In this document: one piece after another, positions 1 to 7,240 of the stretch
Layout of the letters: each line of letters begins with the position of its first letter
How positions within the stretch are numbered: the stretch's first letter is position 1
NCBI GenBank assembly: GCA_003660555.1
Contig: QMUK01000018.1
Span: 1 to 16,962, forward strand
DNA length: 16,962 nucleotides
From: Thermococci archaeon
GTDB taxonomy: Archaea > Hadarchaeota > B88-G9
Direction: 5' to 3'
Notes under the pieces: model-generated
The model's database searches: none
What the model saw: the letters and a program-made list of their open reading frames with translations, nothing else
What the model was told of the DNA's origin: nothing
Translations under genes and position numbers: made by a program

Positions 1-276
1 CTAGGGAATCCCGCATTTAAAGCTAGGACTCTCCCTAAGGAAGAGAGTTGGATTCTAGAACTCTTCCAAGTAAATGGAACCTGCGAGATAACTGAGTTGA
101 AGTTGCCAATTCCTCCAGAGGTGGATGTCTGGGTAACCCATTACACGTCTTCTTTGCTCACCATTCTAGTCGATTTCCTCGGCATTAGGTCATTGTCATC
201 TCGAATAGTTCATTCGGATTCCACATTCAAGGACTCGAATCCTATGTACTCGAGACATCTTGCAACTCACGGGTGA
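1..276 (+). CDS. C-terminal fragment of an unrecognised protein (5' end outside window)
   Basis: Frame 1 is open from the first base to a TGA at 274-276, about 91 codons. The matching reverse-strand register is full of stops. The translation has ordinary protein composition, for example the stretches ELKLPIPPEVDVW and LLTILVDFLGIRSL, and ends in RHLATHG. I do not recognise the family and see no catalytic motif. No convincing internal start is present, so the gene probably begins left of the window. It ends before the TATA box of the next gene, so it would be the last gene of an upstream + unit. About 1 in 100 random frames of this base composition would stay open this long, so the call is only moderately supported. 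Confidence 0.45.
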   Translation, partial: LGNPAFKARTLPKEESWILELFQVNGTCEITELKLPIPPEVDVWVTHYTSSLLTILVDFLGIRSLSSRIVHSDSTFKDSNPMYSRHLATHG

Positions 277-297
277 AACCGAAGATCCGATTGATCA

Positions 298-311
298 GGA
301 AACTTTATATA
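298..311 (+). promoter_or_regulatory. Promoter (BRE + TATA box) of the OB-fold/TctA/JAMM operon
   Basis: GGAAACTTTATATA reads as a purine-rich BRE followed by an archaeal TATA box (TTTATATA, 304-311). Initiation about 26 bases on would fall near 333. That leaves a leader of roughly 25 bases containing the AGGAGG at 345-350. Confidence 0.6.
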
Positions 312-358
312 CTAGTAGTTTGTTTTGATATATCGTCAGACACTAGGAGGTGGGTGTC

Positions 359-952
359 TTGAGAGGCCCAGAGAAACTCCTCCTCAAACTGTCTCTCTCC
401 TGCCTGATCATGGGTCTCTCAGCAATGCAATCAATGGGAGTTAACAATCAAATCTACGTGGATTTGGGAGAGATATCAAGCGAACTCAATGGAAAAATAA
501 TCATGACCTGGGGATACATCTTCAGAGCAGAGGAGAATTACTTAGAGCTGAGCGACGGCTCCAGCAAACTGAGAGTCTATACCGAAAAGAAAGGTAGAAT
601 AGGAGACTTGGTAATAGCTTCTGGGAGAGTAAAGTGCTGGGAAAAACGCTGTTATTTAATTCCGAGATACGAGGGGGAAGTACAAATAAGAAACAGGGAA
701 CCAAAGAAAGTCAGCGGAATAGAGAACAGGGAAGTAGGAGAATTGGTGCTACTGGAGGCCAAGCTAATCAGTGAGAAGGACTATGGCTCTTTCTCAGTTC
801 TGAGGATTAAAACCAAGGAAGAGGAAATAAAAGTCTTCTCTCCCAAGAGACTGGAACTCACTAAAGGAAGAATTTACTCTTTCTCTGGGCTGATAGTAAT
901 CTACAAGGGAGAACCTGAGATAGTACTCAGAGAGGTGAGAGAACTTGGCTGA
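359..952 (+). CDS. Exported or membrane-anchored protein with two OB-fold-like domains
   Basis: The protein is about 197 aa. I start it at TTG 359, because AGGAGG (345-350) lies 8 bases upstream. A GTG at 350 is in frame but overlaps that ribosome site. The N-terminus is basic, then hydrophobic (LLLKLSLSCLIMGLSAM), which suggests a signal peptide or membrane anchor. The rest reads as two beta-rich repeats of about 75 residues. The first contains LNGKIIMTWGYI and YLELSDGSSKLRVY, a typical OB-fold strand pattern. The second contains VLRIKTKEEEIKVF and IYSFSGLIVIYKGEPEIV. OB folds bind nucleic acids, sugars or proteins; the ligand here is unknown, and the exported location argues against a routine role in replication. 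The stop overlaps the start of the transporter gene by 8 bp, so the two are probably translated together. The OB-fold call rests on pattern alone. Confidence 0.7.
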   Translation: MRGPEKLLLKLSLSCLIMGLSAMQSMGVNNQIYVDLGEISSELNGKIIMTWGYIFRAEENYLELSDGSSKLRVYTEKKGRIGDLVIASGRVKCWEKRCYLIPRYEGEVQIRNREPKKVSGIENREVGELVLLEAKLISEKDYGSFSVLRIKTKEEEIKVFSPKRLELTKGRIYSFSGLIVIYKGEPEIVLREVRELG

Positions 953-2180
953 CAACTTTCTTCTCTTCTTATTGGCGATTTCCGGAGCAATTTTAGCGTC
1001 TATCACAGGGACAATACCGGGAATGCACGTGAACAATTTGATATCCATACTCATTCCTCTCTTCCCGATTTTGTCTAGAGAGCTGGGAATCGAAGGTTTA
1101 GCTGTCCTCATAGTCTCAATGGCCGTGGCGCACACTTTCGTGAACACGATACCTTCCACTTATTTAGGAGCTCCAGATCCATCCACAGGCTCAATTTTAC
1201 CAGCCCATAGGCTATTGCTCATGGGAAGAGGACACATGGCAGTAGTACTAACACTCGCCGGGAGTATTCTCTCCTTAATTTTATCTTTGATGATCTTACC
1301 AATGTTTATGCTAGTTCTTCCGATATTGAGCCAAATAATAGAAAAGAACACCTCTATAGTCCTTTCGGGGATACTCCTCTTTCTCATAGCCTCTGAACGA
1401 TCCTATTATAGGAGGATATATGCAATGTTCATTGTACTCCTCTCCGGAATCTTGGGAATATACGTCCTGGATCTAGGTTTCCTAGATCAAGACACAGCTC
1501 TATTTCCTTCATTCGTCGGATTGTTCACTGCGCCAACCATAATACACTCTGTCCTCACATCCGGAAAAGTTCCTAGGCAGATAATCAGGGTTAGAACCAG
1601 GAGAAAGGAGCTAATGAGGGGAAGCCTAGCAGGAACGGTTGCTGGAATCATATCCGGGGTAATTCCAGGGGTTAGTCCATCCATAGCAGCAGGTCTCATA
1701 AGGAAATCGAGAAACGAGAGAGAATATCTCGTCACCATAGGAGGAATAAACACCGCTGAAGCAATGTACGCAATGGTAATGCTCTATTTGCTAGGAGCCA
1801 CTAGGAGTGGGCCAGCAGCAGCACTCAAATCCATTTTCCGAGATTTCTCTGGGGATCTATTTGTGGTTCTAATAGGAACAGCTCTAGTTTCGGGAGGACT
1901 AGCGACGATATTAGCCATGTTTCTTTCTAGAAAGTTCTCATCATTTGTAGAGAAGATAAACTATAGGCTAGTAGCTATTTCGGTCCTATTTGGATTATCC
2001 TCAGCTATATTTCTCATTTCTGGAGTGAGAGGGATCCTAGTAGAGATAACAGCATTAGGAATAGGAATCCTCCCAATATACTTCGGCTGCAGGAGGGGAA
2101 GCTGCATGGGCTTTCTCTTAGTCCCCATTGCAATGCGCTCCCTCGGACTCAATGAATTAATACTCCCGGTGTTCAACTAA
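945..2180 (+). CDS. TctA-like tripartite tricarboxylate transporter family permease (COG1784 type)
   Basis: This is a 411-aa polytopic membrane protein with about ten or more hydrophobic segments. Start TTG 945 has GAGGTGA (932-938) six bases upstream, inside the previous gene. Family signatures are the Gly/Pro-rich loops near residues 19-34 (SITGTIPGMHVNNLIS), NTIPSTYLGAPDPSTG near 67-82, and a second copy of the first loop, GIISGVIPGVSPSIAAGL, near 233-250. Repeated halves are usual in TctA. In bacteria TctA works with the small membrane protein TctB and the periplasmic binder TctC to take up tricarboxylates. Neither partner is present here, as is common for archaeal members, so the substrate is unknown. 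The exported OB-fold-like protein before it might be an accessory, but that is inference. Family call is firm; function is not. Confidence 0.85.
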   Translation: MADNFLLFLLAISGAILASITGTIPGMHVNNLISILIPLFPILSRELGIEGLAVLIVSMAVAHTFVNTIPSTYLGAPDPSTGSILPAHRLLLMGRGHMAVVLTLAGSILSLILSLMILPMFMLVLPILSQIIEKNTSIVLSGILLFLIASERSYYRRIYAMFIVLLSGILGIYVLDLGFLDQDTALFPSFVGLFTAPTIIHSVLTSGKVPRQIIRVRTRRKELMRGSLAGTVAGIISGVIPGVSPSIAAGLIRKSRNEREYLVTIGGINTAEAMYAMVMLYLLGATRSGPAAALKSIFRDFSGDLFVVLIGTALVSGGLATILAMFLSRKFSSFVEKINYRLVAISVLFGLSSAIFLISGVRGILVEITALGIGILPIYFGCRRGSCMGFLLVPIAMRSLGLNELILPVFN

Positions 2181-2185
2181 CCGAT

Positions 2186-2575
2186 ATGTTCTACATAGTG
2201 GAAGAGGCACTGGACTTCATCCTAGGCGCATCTAGGTCCGCTTATCCAAGGGAATTCGCTGGACTACTCTCTGGGGACAAGGAGAAGAAAATAATAAAAG
2301 AGGTATTGTTTCTACCGGGAACAGAGGTGTCTGGTACCTCAGCCTACATAAGGACCGATATGCTCCCTCTGGATCCTAGTGTATTGGGGAGCGTTCACAG
2401 CCACCCAGGGAGAAGCGCTAGGCCATCTGAGTCGGACTTGAGGTTCTTCTCCAAGTTCGGTGTGATACACATAATAACTAGGTATCCCTATTCGGGGATG
2501 GAGGACGTCTTCGCCTACAACAGGAAAGGAGAGAGGATGCACTTAGAGGTTATTTCTGAGAAAGACATCTTCTAA
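2186..2575 (+). CDS. JAMM/MPN+ metallopeptidase (JAB domain)
   Basis: The protein is 129 aa, a single-domain JAB/MPN protein of normal length. The zinc-protease motif is complete: a Glu in YPREFAGLL near residue 23, then HSHPGRSARPSESD near residues 71-84, which fits HxH-x7-SxxD exactly. Such enzymes cleave isopeptide bonds to ubiquitin-like proteins (archaeal desampylases are examples) or process other small proteins. The start is ATG 2186, five bases after the transporter stop and without a clear ribosome site, so translational coupling is likely. No E1, E2 or ubiquitin-like gene is in the window, so the substrate cannot be inferred. The last 33 bp overlap the 3' end of the opposing aminotransferase gene. 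The catalytic motif is seen directly; desampylase activity is a family-based guess. Confidence 0.85.
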   Translation: MFYIVEEALDFILGASRSAYPREFAGLLSGDKEKKIIKEVLFLPGTEVSGTSAYIRTDMLPLDPSVLGSVHSHPGRSARPSESDLRFFSKFGVIHIITRYPYSGMEDVFAYNRKGERMHLEVISEKDIF

Positions 2576-3730
2576 AGCGCTTATGCCAGATCCCAATTCC
2601 AATTTGAACCCCATCTCATGCAGAGCACATTCCAGTGCAGATACTGTCGCGAAGACATTCTGCGGAACAGCAGAGATCCCCATGTGCCCAATTCTAACTA
2701 TTTTACCGGTTAACTCCTCCAATCCTCCAGCGACTATTACTCCGTATTTCTCCTTCATTCTACCTCTCAGCTCTTTGTCCTCTATTCCCTCTGGAACTTT
2801 GAAGGAGGTCAAAGTGTTTGAATAAGCCCCTTCTTCTGGAAATAGCTCCAATCCAATTGCTTTTATACTCTCTCTCATTCCCTCCCCTATTATTCTGTGC
2901 CTCTCGAACCTGTTTTCAAGCCCCTCTTCTTCTATTAATTTGAGAGCCTCGTATAACCCGAGGAGAGCAGGGACCCCAGGAGTGAATGGAGTCCTTCTCG
3001 GAGAGAGTCTGTCGACCATGTAACCCTTATTCCTGAGTAGGTCTAAGTAATAATCTGGGAGTTCTTCCTTTCTGTTCTCTATACACTCCCAGGCTCTTTC
3101 ACTAACAGACAACATGGCCAATCCAGGAGGAGCAGCCAAACACTTTTGAGATCCAACTACTAGGAGGTCTATTCCCCACTCCTCAGTCCTTACGTCTATT
3201 CCTCCCACGCTGGTTATGCCATCTACTATGCTTATCACGCCCTCGTCTCTACAAGCCTTTGCTATCTCTTCTATTGGATTCAGTGCACCGGTAGAGGTCT
3301 CGCAGTGCACTACAGTGAGCGCCTTGTACTCTCCACTCTCTAGCTCCTCCTTAATTTTGCTGGGATCCGCCGAAGAGCCTAGGGGGAACTTCATCTCATG
3401 GACCTCTGCCCCTCTCCTCCTAGCTATCTCGGCAAATCTTCTTCCAAAGAGACCAGAAACAACGCTTAGGACCTTATCTCCCCTCTCAATTACGTTTCCA
3501 ACTGCTGCTTCCATGGCGGAGGTCCCGGAACCAGTTAGTATTATCACATCTCCCCTCGTCTGAAACACTCTTCTAAGCATGTCTAGTATTTCGTCCAAGA
3601 GAGAAACGAAATCCGGATCTAAATGCCCAATCATTGGCTGAGACATAGCTCTGAGAACCCTAGGATGAACCTCAACTGGTCCTGGAACCATCAGCAATCG
3701 TTTCTCCTTGAAGGGAGAGAGTTCTGTCAT
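2543..3730 (-). CDS. Class V PLP aminotransferase (alanine-glyoxylate / serine-pyruvate type)
   Basis: The 395-aa length is usual for the small class V aminotransferases that act on alanine, serine or aspartate with glyoxylate, pyruvate or 2-oxoglutarate. It opens with the family signature LLMVPGPVEVHPRVL. Phosphate-cup residues lie at GSGTSAME (67-74). Asp170 (SIVDGITSVGG) should contact the pyridine nitrogen, Lys196 in GSQKCLAAPPGL is the Schiff-base lysine, and Arg346 in RIGHMG should bind the substrate carboxylate. All key residues are present, so an active enzyme is expected, but substrate choice cannot be read from sequence. Related archaeal enzymes are annotated as broad-specificity transaminases. 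It is the last gene of the - unit, 41 bp after the small membrane protein, and may also have its own promoter. Its 3' end overlaps the JAMM gene by 33 bp. Confidence 0.9.
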   Translation of the reverse strand: MTELSPFKEKRLLMVPGPVEVHPRVLRAMSQPMIGHLDPDFVSLLDEILDMLRRVFQTRGDVIILTGSGTSAMEAAVGNVIERGDKVLSVVSGLFGRRFAEIARRRGAEVHEMKFPLGSSADPSKIKEELESGEYKALTVVHCETSTGALNPIEEIAKACRDEGVISIVDGITSVGGIDVRTEEWGIDLLVVGSQKCLAAPPGLAMLSVSERAWECIENRKEELPDYYLDLLRNKGYMVDRLSPRRTPFTPGVPALLGLYEALKLIEEEGLENRFERHRIIGEGMRESIKAIGLELFPEEGAYSNTLTSFKVPEGIEDKELRGRMKEKYGVIVAGGLEELTGKIVRIGHMGISAVPQNVFATVSALECALHEMGFKLELGSGISALEDVFLRNNL

Positions 3731-3758
3731 TGCTTACCCCGAGCATACTTTCTCCCTA

Positions 3759-3769
3759 GTTTAAAAACC
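3759..3769 (-). promoter_or_regulatory. Possible TATA box of the aminotransferase gene
   Basis: The reverse strand reads GGTTTTTAAACT about 30-40 bases before ATG 3730, and GGGGT lies just before that start. This would allow transcription separate from the upstream TraB unit, although the box also lies close to the end of the membrane-protein gene (3772). Confidence 0.35.
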
Positions 3770-3771
3770 TT

Positions 3772-4062
3772 TCACAAGAAGGTCAGAATCACCCTGGCCA
3801 AGATGAATCCTGAAGCTATTATCCAAACTAGTCTCTCGAAGGTGAATTGCTTTGGATTGTCCCGTCTGAATAACATCCAGAGGAGTATAGGTATTAAAGT
3901 AGCCAGAATTACGTAGAATCCGCCTCTGGAAATTGAGGGGACATATATTCCAGCTTGTACAAGGGAGAGAGCAATTAACCTCTTGGAATCCAACTTAGTT
4001 CTAGGCGCTCTTAAGACATACTTCTTCTTGGATTTTTCTCTAATTATCTTTCTCTTCTGCAT
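3772..4062 (-). CDS. Small membrane protein, possibly the detached membrane part of TraB
   Basis: The protein is 96 aa with a very basic N-terminus (QKRKIIREKSKKKYVLRAPRTK). It has two clear hydrophobic segments, about residues 47-65 (GGFYVILATLIPILLWMLF) and 78-96 (LVWIIASGFILARVILTFL), and a weaker one near 29-44. Start ATG 4062 lies within the 3' end of the TraB gene (23-bp overlap), which suggests coupled translation. Many archaeal TraB proteins are near 390 aa, with a soluble TraB domain followed by a C-terminal membrane region. Here the soluble domain stops at 201 aa and this protein follows at once in another frame. It may therefore be that membrane region as a separate gene. No other family is recognised. 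Confidence 0.65.
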   Translation of the reverse strand: MQKRKIIREKSKKKYVLRAPRTKLDSKRLIALSLVQAGIYVPSISRGGFYVILATLIPILLWMLFRRDNPKQFTFERLVWIIASGFILARVILTFL

Positions 4063-4645
4063 TTCTCAATCTCTCCTTCAAGATCTTGCTTATCCCAGGA
4101 AGATGACCTATTCCAACTACACCGACTACTGAATCGTACTCTTTCTCCAAACGCATTAGTTGCCTAGCCATGAATTCGTCCCTTTCCTCAATTATTATGG
4201 AATATATAGAGGGGGACCTCCTCCTAATCCTATATAACATTTGATTTATTCCATCTCGGTCTAATTCCATTCTCCTTGGGACGAGTTCAAGTATTAGCGA
4301 TACCTTTTCCCTCAAGGGAACCTCCTTCAGCCTACCTAGGAGGTAGTAGAGAGGCAAATCTATTGGGAATACTCTAGCGCCAACTTCCTCAGAGGCCCTT
4401 AGGGCAGAGATGAATTCTTCACCTACTACTCCACCCAGTCTCTCTATAATAAGTTCTTGGATCTTAGACAAGAAATAATGTGTAAAAGAGCTGTAAAATC
4501 CTTCTTTTGGACCTCGAAGGAGAGCCTCTAATCTCTCTTGGCAAAGTTCTATTCCAACCGCCTTAGGACTGATTCTCTGTATTAGCTCGAATACTTCCCT
4601 AGAGGACCTCTGACTCCCATGGATTACGCCCTTCAGAATTATCAT
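4040..4645 (-). CDS. TraB/PrgY-family protein, TraB domain only
   Basis: The protein is 201 aa. It shows the TraB-domain landmarks in order: GVIHGS with His9 (family GxxH), VGIELCQERL with Glu33, an acidic stretch at FPIDLPL (93-99), EERDEFMA (153-160, family ERDxxMA) and VVGIGHLPGI with His181 (family GxGHxxGI). The family includes enterococcal pheromone-shutdown proteins and the animal TIKI proteases, and its conserved Glu/His residues suggest metal-dependent hydrolase activity. The archaeal role is unknown. The usual C-terminal membrane region is missing from this polypeptide but may be supplied by the next gene. Start ATG 4645 is preceded by a strong ribosome site, GGTGGGGAG (4649-4657). 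Confidence 0.85.
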   Translation of the reverse strand: MIILKGVIHGSQRSSREVFELIQRISPKAVGIELCQERLEALLRGPKEGFYSSFTHYFLSKIQELIIERLGGVVGEEFISALRASEEVGARVFPIDLPLYYLLGRLKEVPLREKVSLILELVPRRMELDRDGINQMLYRIRRRSPSIYSIIIEERDEFMARQLMRLEKEYDSVVGVVGIGHLPGISKILKERLRNAEEKDN

Positions 4646-4663
4646 AAACTCCCCACCAGAACA

Positions 4664-4682
4664 TTGAAAAAAAGCTTTTTAC
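4664..4682. promoter_or_regulatory. Shared divergent promoter between the TraB and acyl-CoA synthetase units
   Basis: The short gap between the two starts holds an A/T block built on AAAAAGCTTTTT, nearly symmetric, so it can be read as a TATA element in either direction. Initiation about 26 bases away would give very short leaders, each containing the ribosome site of its gene. The + strand prediction, near 4704, lies downstream of TTG 4684, which argues against that codon as the start of the next gene. Confidence 0.45.
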
Positions 4683-4713
4683 CTTGACCGTTCACTCTCC
4701 AAGGGGAAGGAGA

Positions 4714-5406
4714 TTGACAATAGAGAGAGTGATATCAAAGGCGAGAGAAGAAGGCAGAACTGTGCTAACTGAACACGAGTCGAAGAACCTGATTAAGGAG
4801 TACGGTATATCAATCCCAAGAGAGAGGCAAGTATACACCGAGAAAGAAGCTATTTCTGCTGCAGAGGAAATAGGATATCCTGTGGTCCTGAAATTATTAT
4901 CTCCTCAGGCCACTCATAAAAGTGACCTAGGATTAGTCAGACTGGGAATAAAAAATGAAGATGACCTCATAAGAAACTACAGGGAAGTCATAGGAATAGC
5001 AGAAAGAGAGAATCTAAGTATTTCTGGAATCCTAGTCCAAGAAATGATTCCCCAAGGAATAGAACTAATAATAGGCGGAATCAAGGACCAACACTTCGGA
5101 CCAACAGTTATGTTCGGCCTAGGAGGAATCTTCGTCGAGGTTTTGGAGGACGTCTCTTTCAGAGTAGCCCCTATAGACGAATCAGAGGCAAAGAAAATGA
5201 TAAGAGAGATTAAGGGATACAAGATAATAAGAGGAATTAGGGGGAAAAAGGGAGCAAATGAGGAGAGAATAGCTCAAGCCATTTCTTCGATTTCCAGGCT
5301 GATGTATGATTGGGAAAGAGAAATAAAGGAAATAGATATAAACCCCCTAATAGCTTATGATGATAACGCAGTAGCTGTTGATGCCAGAATAATATTGGAG
5401 GGTTAA
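4714..5406 (+). CDS. acdB: ADP-forming acetyl/acyl-CoA synthetase beta subunit (ATP-grasp)
   Basis: This is the ATP-grasp subunit that works with an alpha subunit to convert acyl-CoA + ADP + phosphate to acid + ATP, the main energy-yielding end step of archaeal peptide and sugar fermentation. From TTG 4714 it is 230 aa, the normal size of a separate beta subunit, and begins in the family manner (TIERVISKAREEGRTVLTEHE). GGGGAAGG at 4703-4710 precedes this start. TTG 4684 is in frame but lies before the likely transcription start. Landmarks are the Lys/His region LLSPQATHKSDLGLV with His68 (the likely phospho-relay histidine), VQEMIPQGIELIIGG, VMFGLGGIFVEVLEDVSFR and EIDINPL for the metal-binding end. 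No alpha subunit is in the window. The acyl substrate is unknown. Confidence 0.9.
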   Translation: MTIERVISKAREEGRTVLTEHESKNLIKEYGISIPRERQVYTEKEAISAAEEIGYPVVLKLLSPQATHKSDLGLVRLGIKNEDDLIRNYREVIGIAERENLSISGILVQEMIPQGIELIIGGIKDQHFGPTVMFGLGGIFVEVLEDVSFRVAPIDESEAKKMIREIKGYKIIRGIRGKKGANEERIAQAISSISRLMYDWEREIKEIDINPLIAYDDNAVAVDARIILEG

Positions 5407-5407
5407 G

Positions 5408-5680
5408 ATGCCCGTCAGGATTTCCCGGCTATATGGGCTTGACATATACACCAATAAGGCTAGATACGTTGGTAACGCATTCGATTTCATAATAGACGTG
5501 GACAAAGGAGAAGTAGTCGCGATATCCCTCGAAGAGGAGAGTTACGGAGGAAAAGTCCTCGGTGTACCATACAAGAGGGTACTAGCTGTTGGAGACATAA
5601 TCCTAATAAAAGAAGGAAAGGAAGAACAAAAGAGAGTGAAACTCGAGAAAGAGAAGATCAAAGTCGAAGCCAAGGTGTGA
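5408..5680 (+). CDS. PRC-barrel domain protein
   Basis: The protein is 90 aa. Residues 1-70 form one PRC-barrel, recognised by RISRLYGLDIYTNKARYVGN, IDVDKGEVVAISLEE and VPYKRVLAVGDIILIK. A charged Lys/Glu tail (EEQKRVKLEKEKIKVEAKV) follows. Short archaeal PRC-barrel proteins of this form include the CdpB proteins, which act in archaeal cell division as adaptors between partner proteins; others bind RNA or photosynthetic proteins. It starts one base after the synthetase stop (TAA 5404-5406, ATG 5408), so the two are co-translated, although no functional link is obvious. Its stop lies 4 bp from that of the opposing DHH gene. A division role is only a family-based possibility. Confidence 0.85.
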   Translation: MPVRISRLYGLDIYTNKARYVGNAFDFIIDVDKGEVVAISLEEESYGGKVLGVPYKRVLAVGDIILIKEGKEEQKRVKLEKEKIKVEAKV

Positions 5681-5684
5681 AGCT

Positions 5685-7169
5685 CTAGGAATACTTTTTC
5701 TCCTCTGTACTCCTCTCTTCTAAAACCTCGGCTGGTTTACCTAAGGCCTCTAGGAACTTCTTAGTGACAGCATCGCCAACTAGTCTGACTAGGGTTTCCT
5801 TGTCCTTCACAGCTTTGAACAAACCGAGGGGAACTTTAGCTCCAGCTGCTTTCGGATGACCTCCAGCGGAGCCTAACTCCCTGAATGCCCGCTCCATTAC
5901 TTTGCCTATGTTGACTCGCACGTCGTTACTCCTAGCAGACATGTGTATCTCATCTCCGAGTATTCCGAAAACTAAAACGGTGCTTATTCCCTCCAACCTG
6001 AGTAGGTAGTCCGCAGCTTGGACCAAGCTGTCCCTGTCCTCTATGTATCCGACGTTCGATATTAGTATGCTCCCTATTACTCTTCTGTTCCTTATAGCTT
6101 CCCCCAGAACATCTAAAGTTTCAGAGGAAATCGGAGGAGTCTCTATCTTGCTAAGTAGATCTAAGTCCACCCTAGGGAGAAGCTTAGAGACGGCTATGAA
6201 GTCCTCTCTAGTGGCATCTCTGGTGTAGTCGCTAGTATCGGATCTTATTCCGTAGAGTAAGGCAGTCGCTAGAGTTGGTGACACCTCGACTTTGAATCTC
6301 TCCAGATACTCTACTAGTATTGTGGAAGTAGCTCCCACCTCTCTTATGTCTACCAACCCATCGTTGCCCACTAACTCCCTCACTCTCTCTACATCTACCT
6401 GGTGATGGTCTATCACCACGTTCGGTCGCTTTCCATTTGGCATGGCACTCACGTTGTTGTATTCCGGATTGCAGTCTATCATGGCAAAGGCCTTGTACCT
6501 CCTAGCCCAACCAGCGTCTAATTCAGAGACGTTCACCAAGTCAACGTCAACCAGATTTATCAGAGCCCTGTTCTCTTGGTGAGATATCTCTCCACCATAT
6601 ATTATGTCTGATTCTATGTCGTAATTCTTCAGTATTTCCCTGAAGGCCATGGCACTAGCTATGCTGTCTGGATCGGGTGCATCGTGCATTACTATGGCGA
6701 ACCTACCGTTAACCGATGCAACATTCATTATTATTCTCTCCAGTCTCCTAGCGTTTCTCGAAGAGTATATCTTCTCAACTTCTCTTAGCATTGCCTCGGA
6801 TAAAGTCTCAGATGCTGATATTACTACATCGCATCCGAGATTTCCCAATTCTTTCTCTATAGACGGATTCTTTGCCCTAGCTACTATAGTAGCTTCTGAG
6901 TTTACCTTTCTAACACTCTCTATTACATCTCTTATGACGTTCGGGTCGGATGGGGTTATTATGACTACTTTGACCTTATCTCCACCAACCCTTCTTAGTA
7001 AAGTCGGGTCTCTGGCATCAGCTAACCTAGCTTCCATCCCGTCCTCTATGGCCTTGTTGTAATTCTCGTTATATGACTCCAGTACTAGTATTCTCTCACC
7101 CTTTTTCTTGAGGGACTGACATATCTTAGATCCAAGCGAACCATATCCCACGATCAGGTAGTCGACCAT
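5685..7169 (-). CDS. TrkA-N (RCK_N) + DHH/DHHA1 phosphoesterase
   Basis: The protein is 494 aa from ATG 7169, preceded by GGGCGGGGAG. An in-frame ATG at 7199 adds ten residues but falls within a few bases of the predicted transcription start. Residues 1-130 are a Rossmann TrkA-N domain (DYLIVGYGSLGSK, with Glu31 closing strand 2), which binds NAD(H) or another nucleotide. Residues 155-320 are a DHH domain with all metal ligands: HDAPDPDS (162-169), IDCNP (Asp232), IDHHQ (254-256) and GIRSDT (Asp311). DHHA1 follows, with GSAGGHPKAAGA near 433-445. DHH-DHHA1 enzymes cleave cyclic di-AMP, pApA, nanoRNA or similar phosphodiesters. The RCK_N fusion occurs in archaea and suggests control by a nucleotide. 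The chemistry is clear; the substrate is not. Confidence 0.9.
   Translation of the reverse strand: MVDYLIVGYGSLGSKICQSLKKKGERILVLESYNENYNKAIEDGMEARLADARDPTLLRRVGGDKVKVVIITPSDPNVIRDVIESVRKVNSEATIVARAKNPSIEKELGNLGCDVVISASETLSEAMLREVEKIYSSRNARRLERIIMNVASVNGRFAIVMHDAPDPDSIASAMAFREILKNYDIESDIIYGGEISHQENRALINLVDVDLVNVSELDAGWARRYKAFAMIDCNPEYNNVSAMPNGKRPNVVIDHHQVDVERVRELVGNDGLVDIREVGATSTILVEYLERFKVEVSPTLATALLYGIRSDTSDYTRDATREDFIAVSKLLPRVDLDLLSKIETPPISSETLDVLGEAIRNRRVIGSILISNVGYIEDRDSLVQAADYLLRLEGISTVLVFGILGDEIHMSARSNDVRVNIGKVMERAFRELGSAGGHPKAAGAKVPLGLFKAVKDKETLVRLVGDAVTKKFLEALGKPAEVLEERSTEEKKYS
5693..5706 (+). terminator. Possible T-rich terminator of the synthetase/PRC-barrel unit
   Basis: ACTTTTTCTCCTCT follows the PRC-barrel stop by about a dozen bases. 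A pyrimidine run of this kind fits archaeal intrinsic termination without a hairpin. It lies inside the 3' end of the DHH gene on the other strand, so codon choice there could also explain it. Confidence 0.25.
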
Positions 7170-7230
7170 TTTCTCCCCGCCCTCGAGGGGCCTATACATC
7201 TAGGTGTCCCTTTCACACCCAGTCAGCATA

Positions 7231-7240
7231 CCTATATAAC
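7231..7240 (-). promoter_or_regulatory. TATA box of the DHH gene
   Basis: The reverse strand reads GTTATATAGG. Initiation about 26 bases on, near 7210, gives a leader of about 40 bases to ATG 7169 with its ribosome site. A second A/T element, CTTAATTAAG at 7254-7263, is the better candidate for the divergent coiled-coil gene. Confidence 0.5.
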
